Shown piece by piece: positions 41,201-53,117 of a stretch of DNA of 64,000 nucleotides. Position numbers and translations under genes: made by a program. The stretch lies in contig JALDNG010000038.1 of assembly GCA_024349245.1 (NCBI GenBank), positions 4,057,501-4,121,500 on the forward strand, in the 5' to 3' direction. Under the pieces are notes generated by a model. That model saw only the letters and a program-made list of their open reading frames with translations. It made no database searches and was not told the DNA's origin. How positions within the stretch are numbered: the stretch's first letter is position 1; every line of letters starts with the position of its first letter. Origin of the DNA: Neodontobutis hainanensis. Its lineage: Eukaryota > Chordata > Actinopteri > Gobiiformes > Odontobutidae.

Positions 41201-44200
41201 AATAGATAATAGAGCAATTCTTGGTTTTTGCTGAGTGCCCTTGACTGATAAGAGGCTATAGAAGATAGATTTAGAGGAGAATTGGACGGCCCTAATGTTT
41301 GTGCCATAGTTCATCCTAAGGGCAATTATGAACAATTGAGTCGTGATGTTGGCCTCTGAAGTGCAGATTACAGGCGAGATTGTCAGACAGCCACTGCAGT
41401 GATTCATCATGATTGTTGTCATGATTTGAATGTTCCCCCGTCAGAATGGCTTCTCACGGCTGGAGAGCTGGGGAGCGTGCACTAATATGGCAATAAATAT
41501 TCAGCGTTTGGAGCAACGGTCAAACTAAATGCCATGACAATCCTCCATCTTGCTAATAGTCACAGTTGACATCAGGTGTGTGTGGCAGCCTCAGGAAGAG
41601 TTTCCAAAAGATGTCTAGAGCCACCACATTTAAGAAAAGGTCAGCATTTCTTTTCTTTCACAAAGTTTTTTCTCTATTTTGTTGTATCCTAATTGTGTCT
41701 CTGAGCTATAGGAGACAGCACTGAGTATGCATATACCTCCCATTAATAAACACCACTGAGCTTTTCCTACAGCAGCCTGAGGACTATTTTCATAGCTATT
41801 GCAACGCGCCAGGAATTTTAAACTGGTACTTTCTTTGCACTCTTATTTGCATTCAAGTTAGAATTACTAGAATAGATTCAGATGGTGGTAAATAATATAA
41901 ATTTGTTTATGAGAGATTCGCAGAAAGAGAGAAAAGTTTCTGATAAACAACAAGAGCAAAGTGTTTTTAGTTCATTTAACGCCTTTAGGGAAAGCACTTT
42001 TTTCCTGATAAGTCTGATTAATCATGGTTCAGACTTGAAACTGTATCAGTCATTTTATCAGTGCAGGCTTATAACGCATGCATGTGAGCGTTAATGTCTG
42101 TATCTGCGCCTCGGTCCATTTTGAGCTGTGTTTTCTGGCCTGCTGTAATTACAGGCTCAGAGCTGCAGAGCAAGAATGCGATCAGGATGCGTCATGTTGC
42201 AACCAGTCTCTAATTGAAACGTTGAGCGTGACCAGCCTCACCGTCGGTTCGCCTCAGGGTCCCACTGTTGTCCCAGCACCACCTCCGCAACGGTGACAAA
42301 CATTCAAAAGAGCGAGCGCTAGTCACGAACGATAAGCAGGTAATTGCCTGTAGGGCTCAAATACGAATTAGGAGAAGCTGCTGCCCCGGCTTCATTGGAC
42401 ACGCTGCCAGAGGTTGTTTATGCCACGCTGACAGCTCAAAGTGTTACACACAGCCCAAGCGAGCACTGAATCTCATTATCATTGTCTTATTTAAACTCAG
42501 ACGTTGCGCTCAAAACTGTAGACTGTATAACATCTACAAAAATAGTCCACAAACTGCAATGCAAAGTTTTGCTGTTCACAGTCCCTGAAATACAATAAAT
42601 CCCATAAAAATACTAGCTCTTACCACATGGTACTCGGGTTCAAATCTGATTCCCCTAAAGTCTCATGACTGCCAAATCCTTTTTCTTACTTTACTTGTTA
42701 TAGAGGCTGTTGCTATTGCTGACTTTTTGATAATGCATCACAATTTTAAATCTCTTTTCCAGTATGTTAATTGGGTCTGATAATCTTTCACATGCTTCAG
42801 ATCATAACCCCCTGGTTTGTGATTTAGTTTAAGCTAAACTGAGGATAAGTCCCCAAGCATCACCTCTGAATATGGACCTCCGAGTCTCATTATGTGTGAC
42901 TTGATAAAACTCAAGAGCTATTGCTTTGATTGCTGCTCTGTGCCATTTAACTCAAATTGGTTTTGTGATCCTGGGCCTTGGGCTTGCCTTTATGTTATTG
43001 TAAATGGTCATTTTTGAAAGCTCTACAACAAATTCCTCACTGTGTTCTTTAGTAACAGTAATTGCCATTTAAAGCAGCCCACTCTGTGAGCTGCAGGGGG
43101 CTAAAAGCTGTGCCCAACTCATGGCATCTGGCTGCAGTGCCTTGCAAAAGCCTAGAGGAATGAGCTGGCAATTTCAAAGCCCCTGCTCGGCCTTCCATCC
43201 CATGTTCCTGCTGACATTTATAGCCTCCAAACCTTTAGTGTTATTGTTATGACTGCAATAATTCTCCTCACCAGGGAACGCTGATGGCACTCCAAATTGA
43301 CCAACTAGAATATTGTAATGTGACAGCTCATCACATTATGGTGATGGGAGCGTGAAAGTAGGCGTCTTGCTGCAGCATCATCTCTCTCTCTCTACTTCAA
43401 AAGCGAGTCCTTGTCATCACGCTGACAGTCATGTTGTCAGCTCTATCTACTGGCACGGATGTAAAAGAACTGTGGACGACAAGTGGTCAGAGGCGACAAT
43501 GTTAACTCCCCGCTGGTTTCCATGGTCAAAACATTGGCAGCCCTTACCCGTCCCGTTAGTGATTTTCAGTACTTGCGCCTAAACTACTGACTTTCATCAT
43601 GACATGTGCTGGGTACACTCATCCAGAGGGACTGCGTTTCTATGGTGATGCTTTGGCTCAGTATTTATCCTTTTTGAAAAAACACGCACAGATTAAAACA
43701 GACAAAGTGGAAAAAGGGGAGAAAATATTATTGGTCATTAACTGCATCGCCATCTTGTTTATGTTTTTCCCGTTGTGAAGCAGTGCCTGAAATTAAACCC
43801 AATGCTCGACTAATATGCGTCTCATTATGGTAAATGAGCGTACAGCTCTAATTTCAGAATGTTCCAGCAAAAGAGATTGCCTGACTTTGTTCAAACATCA
43901 CACACCACAGGGAGCTTGATTGGAGCTTTTGATTTTGCCTTTGTTTTGCTGATATGAAAATGTGGCATTAGTGGGAACGGGCTTTTTCACAATGTGTGCT
44001 AATTACCAGAAAAACAAGCCACATAGAATTTTGTGTTTTTTTGTTTGTAAAATTTAGCCTCTTTTATTGCATTATATACTCAAGAGGAAACTTATAGCTA
44101 TAGACCACATTAATAAAGCTTTACCAAAGAGGATATCAGTGCTTCCCTCACCCCATTGTGTGTGCTCTAGAGTTTATTATCTCAGTTTTTTGTTCCTTTG

Positions 44201-44572
44201 GGTGCTGTCAATTGCCACTACATTATATCCTCTGTCTGTGTAAGTGAAATACCTGTTCTCTCCCACTCAGTCATATCAAGGAAAAAGAGAAAACTACTCT
44301 CAGGGGTAATCTTTGAGTCGGGATGTAGGTTAGGAGCACATTGAGTTAAGTTTTTAATCATACATTTATTATGTCACTAACCTCTGGCTTGGCTTCTTGA
44401 CGGTGGGATATAAAAATTTACTGTAATTCAAACACTTGAATGGTTTCACTATGAGAGCGATTTGGCCAGGTGACCTTAGGGAACCATCCTGGGCTCTTTA
44501 CTTTAAAGGTTAAACTCCTTTATGGATGATTGAGAGACATATGAATCCCTGCAATTTCTAGCATATAAAAAA

Positions 44573-44580
<8 letters not shown>
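38206..44580. other. dpp6 intron 1: no gene or clear repeat
   Basis: About 6.4 kb of intronic DNA. The parts at 41210-41520 and 42880-43100 have balanced composition and few low-complexity tracts and may be conserved non-coding DNA, but I cannot show this. A TTCTTCTTCTTCTT tract lies at 38564-38580. Confidence 0.45.

Positions 44581-44665
<85 letters not shown>
44581..44665. repeat. (AT)n microsatellite followed by a T run
   Basis: AT dinucleotides from 44581 to 44648, preceded by an A/AT-rich lead, then 17-18 T. Self-complementary and prone to cruciform or assembly error. Confidence 0.97.
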
Positions 44666-44839
44666 GTGGTGCAGTAGCTATTAAAACACTCCTGGAATAT
44701 AATCTGCACTAAAAAGATTATTAATAATTTTAATAAGATGTTTGTGAGTGCGAAGAAGTGTTATGTTGTGTTAATAGAGTATATCTGGCAATATAATATG
44801 ACAGAGCCTTATTCTCAATCTAATCTTGGATTAAATCAT

Positions 44840-45228
44840 CTAGATCAGCAGATTCTGTAGCTGTCTTTAAAAAACACCTGAAAACACATGTCTTCCATCA
44901 AAATGTTGTTTGTTTTCTCTTAAGATAGATCTTAGATGCACCCTTATAAATATTTATACTTGCTATTTTTTCACTTTGTGTACTACATTGCAGCCTAGAT
45001 TAGGACACTAAATACCTCATCTGTTAGAACCAGAACCTGACCTTATGTTAACTTTGCGTACCAGCGCTGTCCTTGTACCCATTTCTGAGTGGGATTAAAC
45101 AGACAAATTTTACATTGGTTTTATAGTTTTACTCTCATAGTTTATCTTGTGTTGTTATAATTAATTCCATTGTTTTCCTCATTTGTAAGTTTTTGATAAA
45201 AGCTTCAGTTAAATGACTAAATGTAAAT
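44840..45228 (+). mobile_element. LINE 3' end: ORF2 terminus plus 3'UTR
   Basis: The left end reads SADSVAVFKKHLKTHVFH, the usual terminal motif of fish LINE ORF2 (compare 29470-29500), followed by a stop-containing 3'UTR that is shared with the inverted copy at 33275-33575. The right end has TTTTGATAAAAGCTTCAGTT followed by AAATGACTAAATGTAAAT, a typical hexamer-tail end. 5'-truncated and inactive. Confidence 0.78.
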
Positions 45229-46639
45229 TTAACGGCAGGGTCTCATTTATGTTTGCACTTATAGTCATTAATAATAATCACTCAAATGAATAAATACATT
45301 TTTTAATAGGGGAAGCCTCCAAAGGGTTTTAATTTGAAATGTTAAATTGACTTTGGGTTTGAGTTAACACCGTTTTATCGAAGATTTGCCTCCAAATGTT
45401 TTACACTTAAAGCTTAAAATAACGCACGCATTGAAAATGTTGCCAATAGTTTGGTGTTCTATTTTAAAAAGTCTCTTCAGACAAATGTAGTTTTAGTTGA
45501 GTTTGTCATTTTTTTTTAGTTCCAGTTGAAGGTCGAATAATTTTAAGACTTTGCTAAAAGAATAATTTTAACAAACAAATGAACATGCATTCAACATGGA
45601 ACACTTACTTTTTTATCTTATACATGTTATCAAGCATATAGAGAAAAAAAATAGTATTTCTTGTTAAAATTTAGAAAATGATCAAAAATAAAGGACCAGG
45701 TCATGGCCACGACCAGTGTATTTTTCATTAGAAGAGATACAATACTTAAGTCAAGGGCCGGTCTTAGCCAAGCCCCTAACTTATAGAGAGTTTGTGTTTA
45801 GTAAAAATCCTTAAAATAAGATAAAGTAATAGTGTTTTATCCTTATACAAAAATGATGTCTATATGATTTAATTGATATTGATTGTCTCATCCCTTTTTG
45901 TATTTAAATTTAATAAAACCCTAAACACATAATCTTCAAATCTGCAAATATAAAGCCTAAGTAAAGGTGAAAGAGACATAATAAATTTCAATGCTAATAT
46001 TTAATTTTCACTGAGCTTGAGCTGACTATTCAAGCTGCAGTGAAAACCTTGGACGTAACAGGCTCCGTCGACCTGATGAGGTGAGCTTTATGTTGTGCTT
46101 GAATTGAAAGGTGAAGGGCTTGCGTTGGCGGCCCCCACTTGCAAAAGTGCACTATATGCTCTTGAAAAGTAATTTGTCGATATGGACTAAAAACATGTTG
46201 AAAATCAATTTTATCGTACTGTGAAAGTAAAAGCCGAAAACTGCTCGGACTCCGCACAACACGTTTAAAAGCATTAGGAACATTGAACTTTTACATGTTG
46301 AAATTGAACTTATAAAAAAGCTAAATCCTTTCAAATGTTACTTATTTTTTCCATGTTGCGAGTAAGTGTTATTTTTATGGCTGTGAAGTGTGACCGTAGA
46401 GCTTTAGTAATGGGTTAGTGCAAGGAAAAGGCTCCAAAGAAAGAAAGGGGCAGTATAAGCAACAACATGACAACAAACGGCACAGAGTGAGTCACAGGGT
46501 TTAATGCCGACATTGTGTTTGGGCACCCGTAGGAAAATGGTGATTCACACGTTTGCAGCACAAAAAGGAAAGCATGACGTCAATATAATGATCAACACTA
46601 CACAAAATACCTGGGACAAGATGGTCCACGTTTAATTTG
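45229..46639. other. dpp6 intron 1: no gene or clear repeat
   Basis: Strongly AT-rich; nothing recognised. Confidence 0.5.
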
Positions 46640-46647
46640 TACTCTGT

Positions 46648-47081
46648 TAGTTCTGCAACTAGCAATTATTTCTGCAATCAATATTATTTTTTCAATTAAT
46701 CGATTAATAATCACATGTATATGCATTAGGACCTGTGGCCTGACAAAGACAAGTCGTCAAAACATGAGGTGTTTTATTGTTCCTGGTTAAAACTGCTGAT
46801 AATACTACCAAAGATCATGTTGATTTTTACTGAACCAGACGAAGCTACAAGTATGCCACAGGACTTGTGGATAGAGCATATATCATCAAAATCACAAGAT
46901 GTACATCTCCTTTACTGTTTTTGTGGATTGATTGCTCTGTCTTGGTAATAGAACCCTCTTCTCTCAGCCCACATGGCATGTTTCAGAGTCAATGAATAAC
47001 CCAGATAGAAATGACTCAATTATCAAATTAGTTATTGATTATTTTTATAACCACTGAATCTGATTAGTTGTTGCTGCCCTG
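46648..47081. mobile_element. non-autonomous hAT-like element with perfect 8-bp target duplication
   Basis: The left end TAGTTCTGCAACTAGCAATT leads into ATTAATCGATTAATAATC, a pattern common at the ends of fish hAT-type elements. The right end, reverse-complemented, is CAGGGCAGCAACAACTAATC. Flanks are an exact 8-bp direct repeat TACTCTGT at 46640-46647 and 47082-47089. The 434-bp interior has no transposase. The ends match at 8 of the first 12 bases. Confidence 0.75.
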
Positions 47082-47089
47082 TACTCTGT

Positions 47090-48404
47090 TTTTTGTGCAA
47101 GGCTTTCACCAGGATACTTGCCTCACACTATGAACCTTCACCCCACTGACAGCTTTAAAGCTAATTCAAAAGGATTCAAGAGGATTGAAGGTGTATTAAA
47201 GACCGTGTTAATTGGCAGACCTTCTCTACAAGGCTAATTAGAATACAAGGTCTGTGCCCATCACTTAATCTTTCCTGATGAAGAAATAAAAGAAGCAGCA
47301 CACGTATCTCTTTCTTGTTTGTTTGGGATCAGGGCCACGAACAGTCGGCGATTAGTGACTAAGAAACTACCTTGAGACGAGTCGAAGGTGGCCAGGTGGC
47401 AACAGGTAAAGGACATGTATCAATAGTGTGACTGGCAGTTTACTCAATTGCCACTCGCTTTAAAGACATACTTAACTTGCACAGCACAGTTTTTCCTTCT
47501 CATACTTTAACCTTTTCTCAAATACAGTTATTACTTATGAATCTATAAACTCAGGGCTAACTTTCATAGCTTCAGAGCTCCTTAAAAAGTTTATATAGGA
47601 GAGGTCAGAGTTTATTAGACAAAATAATGACCTGTCAGGGCTTCACATAGTGTTGCATTCATCTCAGTTTTCATGGGTCATATCACGGAGCTTCGCTGTC
47701 TTCAAGACATACCTCAATCAATCAATTTATTTTAGCTGCAACTGTCTTTTAAAATATTACAAAATGGGCAAAAGGGGTCTGCAGTAAAGCTGGGCGATAT
47801 GTCAAATTTTCAAGCTATATTGAGATATTTAATATAATATAAGGTCTTTTTGTTTGAATTTGAGATTTAGTTGCATTGGTGACTTTTCACTCATTTCTGT
47901 TTACTCTGCTCATGAGTGATCCTTGACCTTCATGCTCTTCATGTTATTTATTGTGCCATTTAAGCACCAATTGTTACTAAAAGGCTGTCACAATCTCTTC
48001 TAGATTACTAAGAGAAAAAAAATATTGTCTGGCAGTTATAGATCAAGGTTTAGTTAATCAATACACTAAACATCTAATTAAAACACACATTTAATTTCCT
48101 TTTGTTTCTAACAGCAGTATCTTTAGCTGAGAGTAGAATAATAAAACTTTGACTTTCTCAAAATAATTTGTCTGATATATATTTAATTGACGTTAAATGA
48201 TAAATAGTAAAAGATATCCAATATCATGTTTCAAATAAGTAATTTAATCACGACTGTTCAGATATTAGAGATGTAATTACTAAACTGTACTGCAAAAGTA
48301 CCATGACTTATTGACGCTGCTGAAAGACATTTTTCTTTTTGTGGCTCGTTTCATTCTCAAGACATCTCATAGAAACGTGAGAAATGTAATGATTTTTTTT
48401 ATAG
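47090..48404. other. dpp6 intron 1: mostly unique; one repeat-end phrase
   Basis: AAGCTGGGCGATATGTC at 47788-47804 resembles the end of another fish DNA-transposon family, but I cannot find its partner end. Confidence 0.4.
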
Positions 48405-48610
48405 TAAATATGGATTTTATATTGCGCTTTTCCACCTTCTAGGCACTCATCAAGCTTCCATTCACCCATTTACACACACATTCATACACCAGTGGCACAG
48501 ACACTGGAGTTAAGTGGGTAGATTAAGTGTCTTTCCCAAGGAAACGAAGACACACGGGAATTGAACAACCAACCTTCTGCTTACAGGACGACAACTCTAA
48601 CACTGAGCCC
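48405..48610 (+). repeat. second copy of the ATATAGCGC...CCCAAGGACAC repeat
   Basis: Shows TTTTATATTGCGCTTTTCCA, then CATTCACCCATTTACACAC, CACCAGTGGCACAG, then AGTGTCTTTCCCAAGGAAAC and GAATTGAACAACCAACCTTC. The motif order matches 4360-4640. Confidence 0.65.
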
Positions 48611-51600
48611 CAGAATTCTATAAACATTTCATTTTCTGTAAGTACAAAGAGACCTTTCTGTTTCTGCCTTGTTATGAAGCAAAGACCAAAGCAATATATT
48701 CTAGAACATTGTCAGGATCCCACTTGTCCTAAGGCTCTTGTTAACCCTTGAATGCACCGAGGCAGTCTTTATTTGATGTTGAACCCACACAAAGTCAGAC
48801 TGTCCACCTCTCACATTAGAGTAGGGTCAGCGCTTACCACCTGGAGATTCTTATTGGACAATAATAGTCTCTGAGATACCCAGCAGGTGCCTGAATAAAC
48901 TCTCTAATAGACCAATTATTCTCAAACAAAAGGTCACCTCAGGCGTGACGACAGGCCCGGAAATCAATACCGCTCCAAATTACCAGCCAAGCACTGGGCC
49001 TATATTTTGTCCCGGGCCGGCAGCCATCCAAGCGAAGATCAGATTTCAAGCCAACCTCATTCCATCAAAACGTGTGGGAGATTAAGTTACTAAATTATAT
49101 TTCAGGACTTTTTGCTTTACCCCTCTTTTAAAAATGCATGAATAAGACTGACCCCTTGAAGTGGCCTCATGGCTACAGCAGAAACCCAAAGAAATGTGTG
49201 GCCTTCATTTTGAGAGATGTATTCATTTTGCTTGAACATTAGACTCTTCAACAGTTTGGTAAGTTTCTTAACTGAACAAGAAAAAGCTTTATACCACTTA
49301 GATGTGCACTTTATAAAGCATTATTGTCAGAAAATGCTTAAAATTTATGCTGAAGTGAAGGATACTCCACTCAAAACAAGTGTCTGTTTTTAAAGTTGCA
49401 TGAATACTCAAAAACATCCTCTTCTGGAAAGACTTTTTAAAAAAAGGCCACTTTAAGGATAAGTTGATAACTTTTGCCTGTATTTTCACAGTCTTCAAAA
49501 ACAGACCGCAGTCTTATCCCAAAATAAAATGAGTATTTTGTCTCCTAAAGTGGTCAGAGAGATACAGCTCCTCTGCTGTCTTGGCGCATTACAATGTATG
49601 TGATTGTGAGCAGCTGGACATATTGTACTTTCCGTTGGTTTTGCCAGACCAATATTGATTTCAAGGGAAGGGTTTGCAAACTGGCTGTTTGAACAAACTA
49701 TTCGATTTCAGTGGAGGTCTTTTCAATTAAGATTATGTCTAAACTAAATCTGTACTCCTCTGAATCAGACGCAGTGCTGCGTTTAATCCCAACATGTTAC
49801 AATCATCTAAATTCATTAAGCTATAGCATTACGTATATCTGAATGCTCCCTTTTCTATCTTACCTGACATCTTTTTGCAACATTTCTTTGATATTAAGTG
49901 CCTTCTTCGCAGTATTCTAGATATTTTAATGCTAGCTCTCATTTTAAATCCATCCATTATCTCCCAAAGTCATCATTCCTCTCAGTGTAATTACTAGTGC
50001 CTATTTTCTCACTGTACCTTATTCTTTGCATAACTTTTCAATAATGATCAGTTTATATTGGAGTCTGTTGGCACTGACACTGTAAATGTAAAGCATCGTC
50101 AGCAAACAATCTGTTTGATCCTCATTAACTATCTGATAATAAACCTTCTCATGGGTGTGAGTGGGGGAATATTTTTTTACAGCTACTCTAATTAGTTTAA
50201 CCGCAAATTGTACTCAATAAAATAAAATTGTGTTAATAAACCTGAACCCAAACACAAATCCTGTAATGTTTTCTGTCTTTTTGAATGCTAGCTTATTTTT
50301 TATTTTTTTTTGTTATTATCACTTTATTATCTCCATAGGGCCATTCACTGTAGGCAGACGCTCTGCATGTGTTGATGTTTTTGATTATGATTTCCATACC
50401 CCTGCTTGATGAGCTTCAGTTACTGTGATCCACAAAGTAAAATTTGATGACTTTGACAATTCACATATTTTGACTTTGCGCCATTATTGTGCTTTTTTGT
50501 TACATGTTCAAATAATAGCAGTTGTTGAAATATTGCTCACAATACTTTTTATAAAAAGGCATGTTCTGCACCAGCTGAATAATAGCCAACAATACATTTT
50601 GGCAGTTTTCAATATTATTCTGGAGAGGCATGGAGTGGCCTTTTTGAATCTAGGAGTTGTTCATACTTAGATCTTGGACCAGCTGCTGTAGCCCCTTTTT
50701 AGTGGAAAAAAAGATGATACATCTCAAGTGTTTATCTCTAAAGAAATTCAATTTTCAACCACTTTATTGTGGCTTTGTAATAAGACTGCTTTTTTATTTT
50801 AATCCAAGACTCAATCCTAGACTAAATTTTGATGTTGGGTTAATAAATATTGTTGGTGAAGAGTATCTGCAATCTACAATAAAACTTAATTTATTTACAT
50901 TTTATTTACAGCTACTTCACCAACCTTGACTTAATTAAGACTTTATTGCATGGACTCAGGAGTCAGCTTTTATTACTGACAAATTGATGCAGTCGCAATG
51001 GTATGGATACCCTCCAGTAATTGACATATTCTATTGACTTTGGCGCAAGAGTCATTCTGCATGAACAAAAACTTGTTAACCATTTTTTCAGTGTATATTG
51101 GCATCAACACATGCATGAGTGCCTCGCAGTCCCCACTGGCTCCTGTGTAATTGAACACTATGAACAAATATCACACACCATAGTGGTATGTCTTGTACTT
51201 TAATCACTTCAGCCCAGTGTGAACAGCACTCTCACTTGGCCTCGATAATACAGAGACAGTATACAAGCGCTATATTCATTGAGGAATTCAGGAGCTAATA
51301 TCCTTAACTCTTGTCATGGTCAATATTGAACCAGCACACATGTTTTTAACCTGTTCATTCAGAGCTTAAATTGAGTTGTTTTTTTTATAATAAATATAGT
51401 CAATATGTTTTTACCAGTACCCTTTTCTTTAGGTTATTCACAGTGCCCTGACTAGTGTTGGTTGCCTTTTATTAATTGATGGACATATAGGTTTGCCTTC
51501 TATAGAAACTGACTGTTGGTGGTGTCTATCCATTCATATTTGATGCACTGCAGAAGCTAATGCTCACATGTCTCCTCTTCTGACACGCTCACATCCATCT

Positions 51601-51668
51601 TTCTACCCTCTTTTGCTTGACAGCCGAGCAAACCGGTCTGCAATGTCAGAAGAGAGCACAATAGTGTA
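48611..51668. other. dpp6 intron 1: no gene or clear repeat
   Basis: Nothing recognised. Confidence 0.5.
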
Positions 51669-51670
51669 TA

Positions 51671-53117
51671 CAGTTGTGCTCATAACTTTCATACCCTGGC
51701 AGATTTTGTGTTTTTTTTTTTTTTTTTTGGGGGGGGGCATTTTTCAGAGAATACGAATAACACAAAAACATTTCTTTCACTCATAGTTGTGGTCAAAGCC
51801 ATTTATTGTCTAACAATTGTGTTTACTCTTTTTAAATCATAATTACAACAAAACTATCCCAATGATTCTGATCAAATGTTTACACGACCTGGTGATTCTG
51901 GTCTGATAACCTGTACACAAGTTGACTTAAACGGGTTTGAATGGCTATTAAAGGTAACCATCCTTACCTGTGATCTGTTTGCAGTAGTAATTTATTATAA
52001 GTCACTGAGAAAAATAATTGTCAATGGATCTGCAGAAAAATGTAATTGAACTTTGTAAAACAGGAAAAGGATATAAAAAAATATCCAAGGAATTGAGAAG
52101 GCCAATCTGCAATATTCAAACTCTAATAAAGAAGTGAAAATGAGGGATTCTGACTAAACTAAGGTCAGATGGGCCAACAAAAATTTTAGCCACAACTGCC
52201 AGGAAAATTGTTCAGTATGCAAAGAAAAAAAAAACACAACTTACTTCAGCTGAAATACAGGACTCTCTGAAAAAAAGTGGTGTGGCTGTTTCAAGATGCA
52301 CAATAAAGAGGCACTTGAAGAAAAATGGGCTGCATGGTCGAGAAAGATATTACTACGCAAATGCCACAAAGCATCCCGCTTCCAATAAGCCAAACAGCAC
52401 AGAGACAAGCCTCAAAACTTCTGAAAAAAAGCCTTTTGGAGTGATGAGACCAAAATGTAACTTTTTGTCCCAAACCATAAACGTTACATTTGAAGAGGCC
52501 TATGATGAAAGGTACACCATTCCTACTGTGAAACATGGAGGTGGAGCTGATGTTTTGGGAATGTGTGAGCTACAAAGGCACTTGGTTAAACTTGATTTAA
52601 ATTGATGGCAAGATGAATGCAGCATACATATTTACAGAAAATACTGCAGGAATATTTGCTCTTATCAGCCCTGAAGCTGCGCACTTGGACAGTCCAACAT
52701 GACAACGATGCAAAGCACAAGTCCAAGTCGACCTGTCATTGGCTACAGCAGCACAAAGTGAAGGTTCTGGACTGGCCACTCAGTCTCCAACTCTGTTGAA
52801 GAATTTACAGAAACTGGAGGCTTTTTGACAAACAAAATGGGCCTCTTTACCATCTGAGAAAATAAAGAGTCTCATTCACACTACCACAAAAGACTTTAAG
52901 TAGTCATTAATGTTAAAGGTGGCAATATGTAAACTTTTTATCAGGGTAGTTTTTGTTATTATGATTTTTAAAAAGTAACACAATTGTTTGACAATGAATG
53001 GCTTCACCCAACTACTAACTAGGAGTGGAAGAAAGGTTTTTGTGTTATTATTTATATTCTCTGAACTCGTAAAAATGACAAAATTTATTTTTTCAAAGTT
53101 AACGAGCATAAAGTTTA
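51671..53117 (+). mobile_element. decayed Tc1/mariner-family transposon with about 200-bp inverted repeats
   Basis: Begins with CAGTTGTGCTCATAACTTTC directly after a TA dinucleotide (51669-51670), the typical Tc1-like end. Left inverted repeat about 51671-51885; its inner part (TCAAAGCCATTTATTGTCTA and onward) is mirrored at about 52928-53117 (for example ATCAGGGTAGTTTTTGTTAT, GACAATGAATGGCTTCACCC). The outermost right end is heavily mutated, so the exact boundary and its TA are uncertain. A T18G9 tract (51711-51737) sits in the left repeat. The transposase pseudogene lies between the repeats on the + strand. Confidence 0.88.
52024..52830 (+). pseudogene. Tc1-like transposase pseudogene
   Basis: Starts MDLQKNVIELCKTGKGYKKI, continues SKELRRPICNIQTLIKK and stops: the N-terminal paired-like helix-turn-helix of Tc1 transposases. 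Later pieces in shifting frames are VAVSRCTIKRHLKKNGLHGR (second DNA-binding subdomain), FWSDETK with the first catalytic Asp (about 52434-52454), VKHGGG, and DNDAKH with the second Asp (about 52700-52717). The region of the third acidic residue (near 52780-52815) is shortened. Several stops and frameshifts make it certainly non-functional. An intact protein of this family has about 340 residues. Confidence 0.88.

Noticed and set aside
42620..42665. tRNA-like B box (GGTTCAAATCT)
   Set aside because: No A box at the right spacing and no cloverleaf can be drawn.
44503..44709. Tyr-Ile repeat open frame on the minus strand
   Set aside because: Translation of the (AT)n tract.
52282..52605. Intact transposase open frame
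   Set aside because: It starts at a non-ATG codon, covers only part of the transposase, and the flanking parts lie in other frames; it is a piece of the Tc1-like pseudogene.
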